Assembly (NCBI RefSeq): GCF_026015625.1
Contig: NZ_JAPDVG010000001.1
Span: 62,001 to 126,000 of the forward strand
Reading direction: 5' to 3'
Source of the DNA: Segatella copri
GTDB lineage: Bacteria > Bacteroidota > Bacteroidia > Bacteroidales > Bacteroidaceae
Length of the DNA: 64,000 nucleotides
The translations under genes were made by a program, and so were the position numbers. Shown here one piece after another: positions 18,101 to 26,472 of this stretch (position 1 is its first letter; each line of letters starts with the position of its first letter). Under the pieces are notes generated by a model. That model had not been told where the DNA came from. It did not search any database and saw only the letters and a list, made by a program, of their open reading frames with translations.

Positions 18101-19630
18101 GTGGTCGTAAGGGATATCCAAAGGTATCTCCATTCCGATGATACGAGAGTTTCGGTAGTGCTTGCCATCCGCGTCCACCTGCGCAAACATATCATTAATC
18201 AGCTTTACCTGCTCACCGAGAGGATGGTAATCGTATGTTCCATCATTGTAGAACTTATCGCCATCCATCGTGCAGGTGAAGTTTGAGTTGCTGATCATGG
18301 TTTTCTGATAGTACTGCTTCGATCTATCGAACAGAGACAACTGAGCAGTAGGGATGAGGTCCGTATCTGTAATTTTGGTTGCGTCCCAGTTGAACAGAAA
18401 GTACTTATCACCAACCTTTGGGCACATAACGCCATCGGGAAGAGTTCTTCCGTAGGTATCGTTTGCCACAATCTCAAAGTAGTTAACCTTGTCGATAACC
18501 TTGAAGCTGACATCGAACTCCATACCCATGAGAGCACCGCTAGTGAACTTGATGCCTAAGGTGAGGTTACTCTTTATCCAACTCTCCTTGAAGTTATTAG
18601 TGAAAGAGTCTGTAGAAGTGACCTGCCAAAATGTCTGTGTAGTCTTCGTTCCGTCTTCGTTATCAACGGTGCTATCATAGGTCTTGATACTGCTGACCCT
18701 GCATTCAACCTTCGGATATTCTTCATCGAACATAACGACACCTTCGATAGCCTGCTTGTCATTCTTCACGACATTCACGTTCTCCAGATAGCCATCCTTG
18801 GCGTAGAAACCATCACTATCCACTTCCTTGTTAGGGAGCATGAGGTAATCAGTAGCAACACCATCGGTGGTGACGTCCGCATCGGCACCAGTGAAATATC
18901 CTTTCGGAATATTCCTATCTGAGCCGAATGCGTACAGTCTCGTGATATAAGTTGACTTGGATTCCGAATAGGACATAGACAGAACATTAACATCCTGCTC
19001 GAATGTTGTCTGTCCTTCCATTTCGCAATATCCAAGGTATATAATGGAGCCATCTATCCACCACTCGCAGTTGAGTGCGTCTTCGGAACAGATGGCGTTG
19101 AGAGCATCAAGAATACTGATGGAGCCGTACTCGATCAAGAATCTCTTCTGAACATCGAAAGCCTTGTTGTTGTAAGTAGTGTAGTCAACAGAGAACTCCT
19201 TGCCATTGTACGTAAGACCTAGCGCCTTGAGGTTGCCGAGTATAACGTTCATGTGCACGCCTACCGTAGTGGTGAGCTTGAATGAAGTTTCGTTTACTCC
19301 GTGCTGAGGGCGATACTTGCAAAGCTTATTCTTCCAAGACATATAGTAGGCATCCATCTGCATTTCGTAGTCATAGCCATCACTATCATTGTGCTTAGGG
19401 AAGTATGATGATGTAAGCTCAAAGTAGCCGAAGTCGGGAATCTCCACGGAGTCCCCAATCTCGAAATAGATAGGAGTAGCCGTAGTGAACTTCAAGATGA
19501 TGTAGTGGTGGTCCATAAGCTGATATGACAGCTTAGAGCCCTCACCGAAGTCCTCTAGTGTGAAGAATACCTTGTTATTTCTCTTTATCTGAATCATAGC
19601 TTGTGTATTTACTTGTTTCACCTCTGTCAC
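12140..19630 (-). CDS. Giant tail-tip/tail-fibre protein with C-terminal S74 chaperone
   Basis: About 2490 aa; the most probable start is ATG 19597 (MIQIKRNNKVFFTLEDF), since the frame start at 19630 is a GTG. Order: residues 1-about 420 tail-tip/baseplate hub fold (prophage tail endopeptidase-like); about 420-850 beta-rich; about 880-1200 linker with coiled coils; about 1500-1660 repeats containing TFLTSHQSLA-like units; about 1660-2360 receptor-binding region; and from about 2377 an intramolecular chaperone (peptidase S74/endosialidase type) beginning SSDIRLKQDLRKLDYLG with a terminal coiled coil. Codons 1560-2357 (12.57-14.95 kb) are markedly AT-rich; both ends are not. The S74 domain folds the trimer and is normally cleaved. 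Overlaps the Dit-like gene. Confidence 0.88.
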   Translation of the reverse strand: MTEVKQVNTQAMIQIKRNNKVFFTLEDFGEGSKLSYQLMDHHYIILKFTTATPIYFEIGDSVEIPDFGYFELTSSYFPKHNDSDGYDYEMQMDAYYMSWKNKLCKYRPQHGVNETSFKLTTTVGVHMNVILGNLKALGLTYNGKEFSVDYTTYNNKAFDVQKRFLIEYGSISILDALNAICSEDALNCEWWIDGSIIYLGYCEMEGQTTFEQDVNVLSMSYSESKSTYITRLYAFGSDRNIPKGYFTGADADVTTDGVATDYLMLPNKEVDSDGFYAKDGYLENVNVVKNDKQAIEGVVMFDEEYPKVECRVSSIKTYDSTVDNEDGTKTTQTFWQVTSTDSFTNNFKESWIKSNLTLGIKFTSGALMGMEFDVSFKVIDKVNYFEIVANDTYGRTLPDGVMCPKVGDKYFLFNWDATKITDTDLIPTAQLSLFDRSKQYYQKTMISNSNFTCTMDGDKFYNDGTYDYHPLGEQVKLINDMFAQVDADGKHYRNSRIIGMEIPLDIPYDHPQYTVGEKAATSRLGKLEDKVDSIKVNGMQIGGTGSGNGGGVYVIGMNDTTPASDSNVYSARRSRMEFVSRLQDNIAKGTITWEKVQKFLGGLLVGNSNNENGGSWTPDAEGRSHLNTDYLEVRMKAIFEELVINKTSTIGGKEIISPAGGVVAHKVEEVTVTYNNVSQKAYRCYFLAEQEGNAVDNDFAVGDQVRSESFNVRKGTYHKAGNHFYWRFVIGRDEDPVELEGKKYHYIDLSDTDCATASDVPAKGDVLNQCGNRTDVERQNCLIFSAVDTYSPSISLYHGINSYSFANREYVEYGVNKQNNKAFFHVYGDMYFGDRPTSANNYEGESYVKFDSETKKVTIKGELDIKSTYDGKTLDKYIADKSLDKDAVETIIKKSHTIIDLQNQIDGAIETWFYDGVPTLKNAPAISWKTDEDKETHLGDLYYDNKTGKAYRFAKDGSTYEWIIITDTELTKALKDSSQALKDAAAADKKANGAQATANTKRRIFGSQPVPPYDVNDMWVNATYPNDGSTYKNEILKCSTAKAEGEKFDIADWKLASKYTDDTKAEEAKKAAEKAQEEIKTTQSNLNALGTTVTENKKTFDSYVKDGYLEPSEIAAMAQDSKRLEDAFAAAEKSYNEVKGAEVLKSTKELTDLNTAFTTLSTAKTELVTYLSDISTNYNKADTNGKAAIVSAVGTKFTNFQSAYSAFYDKLGLANAYITSKIYGDLKQNITDLAGYKYLKDALGQTTYVDGGLVMTTLLALRDGDGNVQSGINGAIDPNRGKKSIATWWGGQMVDKDYNSGNLTPATSLIRFDGSGYLANGAIWWDVSGKVHADPTSFIISEKNLGAYLTFFEPTWKEGSAGTSVADLVSLKPNAPFSKLGVSGDATFEGAISFHGIKITYDATNKAIKIDGNLYATGGITAYGAGASTTGGGGGLNGSVKSYSNALKLTSESLSEIASAYSIKALDSRISSLEGGSAMDVSVSGSGNAVTAISKSGTTIIVTKGTTFLTSHQSLASYLTKTDAASLYQPKGNYLTAHQSLDGYVNAIAVSGSGNAITSVSKSGKGITFTKGATFLISHQSLANYYTKSSVDSLLSGKSATSHTHSVKINGVTKTIAASGGTAVDLGTYLTSHQSLADYAKKSEIPTKVSQLTNDSGYITSSGSCAYATNADKVDGVHVTWAGVLTSTNHLVAWEADGSALRDINPANVSVGNSDKLDGIHANGLLTALSNSDKGISITVGGTTKSVSNISVNYASSAGNADTVDGYHESSFLRYRGEYGDASVTKDGVGVYGWAHTNEGHNNFHESYGDIINIQGYSTWRTRFDIGTSGRIRIMHGINTTTATQVGYLAYLHDNVASATKLRTPRTIWGQSFDGTGNVDGTLTITNSGSDDPHIISTVSKWFHIVSKYKLVLYAGEYNSSQKDAINILSNHNVGIGVDPSYKLHVKGDIYSSATIRTAAQNQAIMLTNDASPAWISALEGQVIFNTGKAIRFGETAWDWNQWAGLKYNHSDKTIYLGIADGSAFNANTPQLDGTLRLAGIKTIIPNAGARIGGSGGNLYLGNANNTNWVKVQDMCSQVSSRYWSIMQTGSATFTSLTVNDVISCDSISVSKNAVIAGNLSVNGLINNKGILPTDYDVNKKGAGCYVSADALCSGITAITDSIPVDNLSIVYTNDNGNSWTNYNISNDTKFKAYANVAGVNSLYLGSNVITGNTDAEKLAQIKKNELMFSFEIPNSCYSQVYFACVDIGQGVGVTCTVEYLNSKGVIVNTYIKYMTGWNQFNYINLSNGNTAVGVGNDDRRYIRFRFKHDQNTTALRNASINKIRIFAFTKYSFPTDRFMGHTGHIYNYDYNMNTYFPNSILAKGGVTAYQSSDIRLKQDLRKLDYLGIIKAMGGTYGFAWKKDNTRSIGWIAQHVLHNPQLKDIVETDEKGYYKINYWSPKLIATAFGAIEQVGDEVSRLKARVIFLESEVQRLSGDKEDCNKKRLDNKNINLLN

Positions 19631-20036
19631 TAGGGTCTGGCTCGTTGAGCTTTAGGCTGAACTTTGCCATTTCCTGAATGAACTGACTGAATTGAGTGCA
19701 GGAGAGATAGATGCACCGATACCACACATTAGGCTGAAATCGGGTGCGGATAACCAACTCTCCCTTGGCAAGAACCTCCTCGCAGAACCTAGCATAGTTC
19801 GTCATGAACGTATCTGAGTCCTTGGCGGTCATATTGAATGGCAGCGTTATCTCCCTTTCGTCCAACCTAGGATTGTGCTTGATAACTGACTTTCCGTCCT
19901 TTGAACGATACTTGTTGCTGATGAACTCCTTGTTTGGTGCAGGGGTCATGAGCGTGCTGAGGGCAGTTTCGTCTAAGAAGATGCCCCACGTAAGGTAGGC
20001 ATCCTTGCCATTTATGTAAAGTTGTCCTTTAAGCAT
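19575..20036 (-). CDS. Distal tail (Dit-like) protein
   Basis: 153 aa. Links the tail tube to the tip. Shows the small-Dit pattern: KGQLYINGKDAYLTWGIFL start, PFNMTAKDSDTFMTNYARF middle and WYRCIYLSCTQFSQF beta segment. Position between tape measure and tip protein is canonical. The start codon lies directly behind the palindrome at 20040-20056. Overlaps the tip gene by 23 to 56 bp depending on the latter's start. Confidence 0.7.
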   Translation of the reverse strand: MLKGQLYINGKDAYLTWGIFLDETALSTLMTPAPNKEFISNKYRSKDGKSVIKHNPRLDEREITLPFNMTAKDSDTFMTNYARFCEEVLAKGELVIRTRFQPNVWYRCIYLSCTQFSQFIQEMAKFSLKLNEPDPSDRGETSKYTSYDSDKEK

Positions 20037-20039
20037 AAC

Positions 20040-20056
20040 TATTTAATCATTAAATA
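20040..20056. promoter_or_regulatory. Palindromic operator-like site
   Basis: Perfect dyad TATTTAATCATTAAATA immediately before the Dit start (20036). Same sequence class as in the class B promoters, but here without a TAnnTTTG element, so it may act on transcript elongation, translation or a nearby cryptic promoter. Confidence 0.55.
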
Positions 20057-20137
20057 ACCTCGTAGGCTTCGCTGTGAGCCGCTTTTGCTATTGTTGAGTA
20101 TAGTTGTAAGGGTTGACAAGCGAAAAGCCTATAGAGG

Positions 20138-23100
20138 TCAAATATCCTTTAATCTTCTGTTCATGTCATCCAGCTTGGCTCCGAAGTCATTATATGTGAG
20201 CTTTGAATACTTCACGATGTCTTCGAGGTAGCTGTTTGTCATGATCATCATGTTTCTAATCTCCAATACTGCGCCATTGGTTGAGATTCCGAGTGTAACG
20301 ATGCTCTCCATCTGTGATATGGTGGTAGTCATGTTCTGAGCAATTGACTCTCCTGCAATCTGCAGGGCGGTGAAGCGACCATTCAGCTCGTCCGCGGTAT
20401 CTTGCCCCATAGATGCCCATCCTCCGCTTGTTGCGGTCTGTGATGAGGATGAGGAACCAGTGTAGCCTGTCACCTTTGCCCACTCATCACGTCTCTTCAA
20501 CCCTTCCTGGACTATATCATCGTAACGCTTGTAGAATGCATCTACATCATCCTTGGTTAGCTTTCCGTTTTTATCCTTCATAGCCTTTGCCCAATCATCG
20601 TAGAGTTTCTTCAAGTCTCCATTGATAAGGTCTTCCATACTGAAAGAGAGAAGGGACTTCTGCATCTTTTCTGCGAAATCATCTGCCATTTCGCTAGCAA
20701 AGTCGCTACCATCCTTCTTCATGTCCATAAGGTCCGTCAAAAAGCTATCTCTCATTCCACTGAAGGAAATCTGAGTAAGGTTCTCCTTGAACTGCTCTGA
20801 CAACTCTTCCAGCTTGCCTGCTTGGTCTATGTAGTCATTCAACTTCTCTGTCAGACGACCACCATAGTTACCCTTTCCAGTGTTCTCAATATGCTCCCAA
20901 ATGGCAACGTTGCCACGGAGGAGCTTCATCTCTTCTGGACTAAGGGAGAAGAGGTCGCCATTGAAGTCTGATTTGACGTTCTTCTTGATCCAATCCATCT
21001 CATCACTACCGAAACCGCTCCAATAAGCGTTCCATGAGTGGTGCGAACCGTGATAGCTTGCCTGCGCCTTTGCGATGTCGAGGTAGTTCTGATTGGTCTC
21101 CTGCTGATTCTTATAGGCTTGCTCGTAGTATGAGGTTGCCTTGGAGCCAAAGGAGTTTTCCATTGCGTCAGTCAAATCCTCGATGGATTGCTGCAAGAGG
21201 GTATTTCTATCCGTCAGTCTTTCGATGGTATCATTGACCTTCTTTGCATTTCCGTCTCCACCGAACAGACTATTAAAGCCACCGAATGAAAGCGTGTTGA
21301 GGATATGAGAAACGTTGTTCCCGATACTCTTCAATGGCTTCATAACGATGTCACCCGATAAAGCATCATCGAGGATGCCCGTTACTGCGCCAAAGACCGT
21401 GTCCATGAGGTTGCTGATGAGTGTTCCGAAACCATCTTTCAGAATATCGAGGATGCCGAGTATTGCGGAGATTATTTCACCTGCCATACCGCTATCCCCT
21501 AAAGCTTTCGTCAGAGATTTGGCTGCGTCACTATCTTTACCGAGCAACCCTTGGATGCCCTTTGCTAGAGTGTTAGCGACGTCCTTCTGCATAGTGCCAC
21601 CGAAAAGCTTGTCAAGCCCTAGAATAGAGTTTCCTATGCCTTTGAGTGACCCAGATGTGAGACCCTGCAAACCATTTTCAAGCTGCTGAAACTGAGAAAC
21701 TGCCTTCTGTGCAGATGTCTGCAAGTCTGATGATGCCTTCTGAACTGATGAACCGAACTCCAAAACGTTGTTAGATGCGGTAACAAGTACGCCCTGCGCT
21801 CTAGATAGGTTGGCTTCAGCCTTGTTGATACTTGTCTTGTCACCGCTCTTCTTAGCCTTAGCGAGGTCTTCCTGTGCCTTGGTAACGGCTTCCGTAGCCT
21901 CAATCTCTCGCTCCTGTGCATCAATATAGCCCTGCATGGCTGACTGATAGGAGTTGATATCGTCCGAAACCTTCTTAAAGATGTCACTATTCCAGATGGT
22001 GGCAGAGCCTTGTAGCTTGGAGATAAGTTCCTGTATGGTCTTCTGCTCATTGACATCTGTTGTGCTCTTGGAGAGCTCTTGCAGCTTCTCAATGGTAGGC
22101 TCCAGTTGGTCCTTGAACATAGCGCCGAAGTCTCCGAAGACGCTTCCCCAATCGATGTTCTGTCTGATGGCATTTATCTCGATGGTTTGGAGGTCCTTCT
22201 TTCTCTGCTGCTGAAGAGAGAGCTTTTCACCCTGTGTCTGAGCCTTAGCAATCTTCTCCTCATATTCCTCGGCAATGGCTTGCTTCTGCTGATAGAGAGA
22301 ACCATACTCCTTCAAGTAGTCGCGCATAGAGGTAAGGGCTTCCCTGTTGACCTCATCAAGCTTCTTGTTATACTCTTGGGTAGCGAGGTCTCTAGCCTTA
22401 TTGAGGGCATTGGACTGGGCAGAGGTGAGGGTTACTTTTTTGCCAGCTTCCTTGTTCTTCTTCTTGAACTCGGCTTCCTGCTTGTCAATCTCGGCATTGC
22501 GCTTGGCATAGTCGTTCTTGATTTGAGCAAGCTTCTTCTCCGTGCCTTCCTGCATCTGAGATATATCGGTGTCGATATTTTCCTGCTGCAGCTGCTTCAA
22601 GTCCTCATTCAGTTCTTCCTGGGCCTTCTTGCGGTCTTCTGCTAGCTTCTTGGCATCGGAGGCTGCTTTCTTGGCTTTGGCAGCGTTCTTCTTGGCATTG
22701 GCTTCTGCCTCTTCCTTCTCACGCCGCTTCTTCTTAGCATCGTCATCTGCCTTGGTCTGCTTGGTGTTCGCAGCATTGGTATAATCCCATCCTCGCTGGG
22801 CGATATCGTTTGTTGACATCCATTTACCATTGACCAGCGCACCAGACTTCTTGTTGTTTGCAAGGTCGCGTGCCAAAGCAGAGAAGTATTTACCTAAGCG
22901 TCCTAGCTCCGGAATATTCATATTCTGCATCCACGATGGTATCTTGGCATCGAAGTTGACGTGGAAGTTGATGTTGTTCTCGGAATAGTTCTGCATGAAC
23001 TCCTTGACACGGTTGTAGAGAACGTGTACATCCTCGCCGGCACCCTGGAGTTGCTTCTGCAAAGCATTTATCCTGTTCTTGGTTGAGGTAGCCTTATTAC

Positions 23101-24886
23101 CGAAATCCTCTGTTGCATCTGCCGCCTTGTTGATATTATCTGCCTCCTCGGTATGCAGCTTCTTTGCAGCTCGAAGTTCGTATAGATAACCAATCAATGC
23201 CTTCCTGGCATCGCTTGTCTTGTCTCCTGTAAAACCGAAAGCATTAGCAAGCTTTTCAGATTCGGATATCAAAGAAGCCTCTAACTGATTGTATTGCTTC
23301 AGATAGGTCTGATACTCCTTGGAGTGCTCATTCAAGCCAGCCATCTTCTGTGTTAGGTCATCAAACTGCTTGATAACCGAGTCAGATACGATGTTCTGTA
23401 TGCCGACGGCTATACCGCTGCTAGAGGTTCCATAATCCTTCAACTTACCCAAAAGGGCTTGCTGAGCGCTATCCAAACGGTTGTTGTAGTCTTCGTTAGC
23501 CTTGGAGATTGCATTAGCTCTGTTGCGCTCTGTGGTCTCCAGCTTAATTTGCTCGATGAGTTCATTGGATTTATCTATCTCCTGCTGCTTAACATCCACA
23601 AGGTTGCTCTCGTCTTCCTTGATCTTGTCAATAGCAATCCCGTAGTTGTCATAGATGTTTGACAGCTCCTTGATGGTGTCCTTGTAAACCTTGGAGCCTT
23701 CCTTTGCAGTCTTCAGAATGGAGATTAGCGACTCGACCTTGCTTGATGCTTCATTTGCACTCTCGGTAAACTTGGAAGTCTTGGTTTCTGCATCTTCAGC
23801 GCTATTGCCAAACAGCTTGAATGCGACAATGGCGGATAATACTGTTCCTACGACAAACCCTAAAATATTTGTCTTGCAAGCTAAATTGAACACTCTCATT
23901 GCTTGTGTTGCATTGCTTACTGCTTTAGCAAGCTCAATGAACCTAACTGCTGTATTAAGCGCAATGCGAGCCTTTTCTATAGCAGCAAGAGTTATCACGA
24001 CAGCCTTGTAGGCTCCGTATGCTGTAACAGCGACCATTACAGCCTTGCCTACTGTATCCCAATTCTCAACGAGGGTGGAAACGACTCCCAATCCGGTATT
24101 GATAACACCCTCCTGGGATTTGCCGAGGTCATTGAACATCTGCTCGATGGCATCCTCAATGTTGCTTATCTGACCTGTAATAGTCTTGGACTGAGCCTCC
24201 ATCAAGCCACCGAACTTGCTACCCTCGGCGGTCATACTCTGCATTGCCTGGATGAAGATGTCACTGGTAACCTTGCCAGCCTTGATTTGCTTCTGTACCT
24301 CCTTGATGGCGTTGGTAACGTCAAGCCCCATAACCTTAGCTATCTCATCTGCGATAGGAATACCTCGGTTGAGGAACTGATACAAGTCCATAGTATCCAT
24401 CTTGCCCTTGGCGATGGTGGTGCCGTAGAGCATCACGAGGTCTTTAAGGTTTAGACCCATACCTGCTGCCACGTCTCCCAATCCGATAAGCGTCTTGTTG
24501 ACATCCTCGGCTGCTACGTTGAAAGCAAGCAACTGCTTGGCTCCCTCTGTAACGTCTTCAACCCCGAAAGGTGTGACGGCTGCCGTGCGGATCAACTGCT
24601 TCATGAGAGCATCAGCTTTCTCCTCAGACTGCAACATTGTCTTGAATGCCATTTCTGTCTGCTGGAACTGACCGCGGACCTGCATCATCTGATTGACGAA
24701 CTTGCCAATGCTCCAACCGCCAATGGCAATGTTCATACTGTTCTGTATATTCGAGATTACATCGTCAATAGACTTTCCGTCCTTCTCAACCCTCTCAGCA
24801 GTCTGATGAACTGCGTTCTGAATGTCTCGAAAACCGGAAACGACCTTGGCTGTCTCGACTATTGTATCGAATTTAATGCTTGGCAT
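20138..24886 (-). CDS. Tail tape measure protein
   Basis: 1582 aa. Determines tail length and is ejected during infection. The N-terminal tape-measure domain (about 50-260) has the TP901-type core, e.g. AAVTPFGVEDVTEGAKQLLA; then hydrophobic segments around 270-355; a long Lys/Ala/Glu coiled coil (about 700-900); more helices; and hydrophobic stretches around 1130-1230 suited to membrane insertion. Length predicts a long tail, roughly 0.15 nm per residue from family knowledge. Sits downstream of the tail chaperone. Confidence 0.92.
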   Translation of the reverse strand: MPSIKFDTIVETAKVVSGFRDIQNAVHQTAERVEKDGKSIDDVISNIQNSMNIAIGGWSIGKFVNQMMQVRGQFQQTEMAFKTMLQSEEKADALMKQLIRTAAVTPFGVEDVTEGAKQLLAFNVAAEDVNKTLIGLGDVAAGMGLNLKDLVMLYGTTIAKGKMDTMDLYQFLNRGIPIADEIAKVMGLDVTNAIKEVQKQIKAGKVTSDIFIQAMQSMTAEGSKFGGLMEAQSKTITGQISNIEDAIEQMFNDLGKSQEGVINTGLGVVSTLVENWDTVGKAVMVAVTAYGAYKAVVITLAAIEKARIALNTAVRFIELAKAVSNATQAMRVFNLACKTNILGFVVGTVLSAIVAFKLFGNSAEDAETKTSKFTESANEASSKVESLISILKTAKEGSKVYKDTIKELSNIYDNYGIAIDKIKEDESNLVDVKQQEIDKSNELIEQIKLETTERNRANAISKANEDYNNRLDSAQQALLGKLKDYGTSSSGIAVGIQNIVSDSVIKQFDDLTQKMAGLNEHSKEYQTYLKQYNQLEASLISESEKLANAFGFTGDKTSDARKALIGYLYELRAAKKLHTEEADNINKAADATEDFGNKATSTKNRINALQKQLQGAGEDVHVLYNRVKEFMQNYSENNINFHVNFDAKIPSWMQNMNIPELGRLGKYFSALARDLANNKKSGALVNGKWMSTNDIAQRGWDYTNAANTKQTKADDDAKKKRREKEEAEANAKKNAAKAKKAASDAKKLAEDRKKAQEELNEDLKQLQQENIDTDISQMQEGTEKKLAQIKNDYAKRNAEIDKQEAEFKKKNKEAGKKVTLTSAQSNALNKARDLATQEYNKKLDEVNREALTSMRDYLKEYGSLYQQKQAIAEEYEEKIAKAQTQGEKLSLQQQRKKDLQTIEINAIRQNIDWGSVFGDFGAMFKDQLEPTIEKLQELSKSTTDVNEQKTIQELISKLQGSATIWNSDIFKKVSDDINSYQSAMQGYIDAQEREIEATEAVTKAQEDLAKAKKSGDKTSINKAEANLSRAQGVLVTASNNVLEFGSSVQKASSDLQTSAQKAVSQFQQLENGLQGLTSGSLKGIGNSILGLDKLFGGTMQKDVANTLAKGIQGLLGKDSDAAKSLTKALGDSGMAGEIISAILGILDILKDGFGTLISNLMDTVFGAVTGILDDALSGDIVMKPLKSIGNNVSHILNTLSFGGFNSLFGGDGNAKKVNDTIERLTDRNTLLQQSIEDLTDAMENSFGSKATSYYEQAYKNQQETNQNYLDIAKAQASYHGSHHSWNAYWSGFGSDEMDWIKKNVKSDFNGDLFSLSPEEMKLLRGNVAIWEHIENTGKGNYGGRLTEKLNDYIDQAGKLEELSEQFKENLTQISFSGMRDSFLTDLMDMKKDGSDFASEMADDFAEKMQKSLLSFSMEDLINGDLKKLYDDWAKAMKDKNGKLTKDDVDAFYKRYDDIVQEGLKRRDEWAKVTGYTGSSSSSQTATSGGWASMGQDTADELNGRFTALQIAGESIAQNMTTTISQMESIVTLGISTNGAVLEIRNMMIMTNSYLEDIVKYSKLTYNDFGAKLDDMNRRLKDI

Positions 24887-24997
24887 AATGTTCTATTTTT
24901 CCTTGAATTTATACTCTGTTATAAAGAATCGCCGGGGATACACCAAATATGAGTGTTCGATATGGGAACTTTACATGCGCGCGCAGGAAGACTTCGG

Positions 24998-25708
24998 TTA
25001 AATCTCGGTCTCTGACTCTATCACCGCCTTCATGACTGCCTCCTTGTTGTTGCCATCGATGACCTCTTCCCCTGCTGCCGGTATATGGGCTTTCTTCCTC
25101 TCCTCGTCAGACAGATAGATTGAAGTAATCTTGTCTTTGAGCATGAGAGTCAGGTTGTTATACGATATTCCCCATACCACGTAATCGAAAGTCCATCCGT
25201 ATCTTTCGCAAGCAGCGTCTATGAGTGTTCCCCATATTGTCTTGCCTCCGAAGATAAAGCTATTCTCCGACTTCTTTGCTGCGTTGACCTTTGCCATACG
25301 CTTCGCTTCTTCTTCCATTCCTGTCTCTTTGGCTATTGTCTGGTATGAGTTAGCCTTAAGGATGATGATGAGGAGAGTGGCTATATCCTCGTTGGAACAT
25401 TCTTTGAAGATTAGCTCCGTCTGCTTGCTTACACATCTGGAGTCTAGTATTTCGTTCTTTGTATTGAGTGAGTGATATGCAATCAATCTGCAGCATGTCT
25501 CCCTTTTGGTGTTTGCAACTCGCAATGCTTCCAAGAATGGATCAGCTTGAAGTAACTCTTTGTCTAGCTCCAAGCTATCTACCAACTGCGACGTTAGGTA
25601 CATCATGCCCAGTGTAGTAGGGTAGATGTTAACGTGAGCGTGCTCAGTATCAAAGCCTATCGGCATATCTGTGAGCGTATTCGATATAATGATTCCTAAC
25701 TCTTCCAT
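24998..25708 (-). CDS. Tail assembly chaperone (gpG-like)
   Basis: 236 aa from MEELGIIISN (ATG 25708); reading further up would run into the tRNA-like element. Helical, position-equivalent of lambda gpG/T between major tail protein and tape measure. The -1 frame stays open past the stop through about 33 codons (ending TAA at 24909-24911, 23 bp before the tape measure), so a frameshifted longer form is possible; no clear slippery heptamer was seen. Function assigned by position and size. Confidence 0.6.
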   Translation of the reverse strand: MEELGIIISNTLTDMPIGFDTEHAHVNIYPTTLGMMYLTSQLVDSLELDKELLQADPFLEALRVANTKRETCCRLIAYHSLNTKNEILDSRCVSKQTELIFKECSNEDIATLLIIILKANSYQTIAKETGMEEEAKRMAKVNAAKKSENSFIFGGKTIWGTLIDAACERYGWTFDYVVWGISYNNLTLMLKDKITSIYLSDEERKKAHIPAAGEEVIDGNNKEAVMKAVIESETEI

Positions 25709-25728
25709 ATCACTCGAATTTAAATTGT

Positions 25729-25837
25729 TGGCACCCAAGGCAGGACTCGAACCTGCGACTTTCAACCAGCTTTTGAAGACCCTGGATTTTCATGCGACGG
25801 ACTATTTGGTCTCGCTCTGCCCCTGAGCTACTTGGGT
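25729..25837 (-). tRNA. tRNA-like element with oversized central region
   Basis: Perfect 7-bp acceptor ACCCAAG (25831-25837) / CTTGGGT (25733-25739), discriminator G and encoded CCA (25729-25731). D arm GCTC-7-GAGC. T arm GCAGG-TTCGAGT-CCTGC (25740-25756). Between D and T arms lie 57 nt instead of about 22-40. No clean anticodon arm exists: TTCAA-AAGCTGG-TTGAA has 5-7-5 geometry (GCU) but lacks U33; CTTCAAA would give UCA but its stem is poor. Treat as tRNA pseudogene, insertion-bearing tRNA or tRNA mimic. Lies between tail chaperone and major tail protein, inside the structural operon. Confidence 0.6.
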
Positions 25838-25841
25838 AGGT

Positions 25842-25867
25842 TGCCGGCTGATAACCCTCAGTCGGCA
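25842..25867 (-). other. Hairpin between major tail gene and tRNA-like element
   Basis: Stem TGCCG-CTGA with TCAG-CGGCA and one mismatch, 6-nt loop. No U-tract follows, so it could be an RNA-processing site or stabiliser at the 3' end of the major tail mRNA and the 5' side of the tRNA-like element. Confidence 0.4.
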
Positions 25868-25887
25868 GAAGGGATATTAGGATATGC

Positions 25888-26469
25888 CTATGTCTCTGCG
25901 TATGTTTCCGTGATTTCAGCAGGAGGGGTATCACCGTCCTGCGGCTTCTTGAAAGTTAAGGAATACTTTCCACCTGTTCCCTTTGTGGCAGTAATGACAC
26001 GCCAGCGGTAAGCACAATAGACTTCCTCACCCTTTGCGTTTACAGTCTTAGCCACCACGTCACCCTCCGGGATGAGAGCTGCGTGGGTATAAGTGATGGA
26101 AGCACCTTCTTCTGTTGTATAGCCCTCCTCGGCACCGATGGTGGTATTACCCATGTAAACGCCAGGAAGCTCGGCGTCTTCTGGCTGGATAGCCAAACGG
26201 TAGTTACCATCAATGATACCATCAATAGTCTTGAATGGCTGCGACTGGTTCTTCTTGATGAAGAGCTGATATACAGCCTCGTAGGTAGACTTCTTTGTCT
26301 TGCGGTCAACAATTCCGCCACCTTCCTCAACCTGGGTCATAGTATCGCCTTTCGTTGGAGTAACAGTAGTAGTGCCATCCTTTGGAGTTGGGAGCTTAGT
26401 CCACTCATTCTTTTTGCTACCTACCTCTTGAACGTAGATAGTGCATTTGCCCCATGATGTTACTGACAT
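25888..26469 (-). CDS. Major tail protein
   Basis: 193 aa, beta-rich, starting MSVTSWGKCTIYVQEVG. Tail-tube subunits of siphoviruses show this pattern of alternating strands, an acidic loop (QPEDAELPGVYMGNT) and a C-terminal strand (KYSLTFKKPQDG). Position between connectors and the tail chaperone is canonical. Ends in a Pro/Thr-rich tail. Confidence 0.72.
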   Translation of the reverse strand: MSVTSWGKCTIYVQEVGSKKNEWTKLPTPKDGTTTVTPTKGDTMTQVEEGGGIVDRKTKKSTYEAVYQLFIKKNQSQPFKTIDGIIDGNYRLAIQPEDAELPGVYMGNTTIGAEEGYTTEEGASITYTHAALIPEGDVVAKTVNAKGEEVYCAYRWRVITATKGTGGKYSLTFKKPQDGDTPPAEITETYAET

Positions 26470-26472
26470 AAT

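Noticed and set aside
10207..19630. Diversity-generating retroelement in the fibre region
   Set aside because: No reverse transcriptase, template repeat or A-specific variable repeat pair was seen.
21954..24454. Plus-strand and alternative minus frames within the tape measure gene
   Set aside because: Shadows of the repetitive, helical tape measure coding frame.
25729..25837. tRNA-Sec or opal suppressor reading (anticodon UCA)
   Set aside because: The CTTCAAA loop lacks a proper 5-bp stem and genes here use TGA as normal stops, so TGA recoding is not supported.
25710..25934. A minus-strand frame spanning the tRNA-like region
   Set aside because: Overlaps the tRNA-like stems and the end of the major tail gene; no start context or coding pattern.
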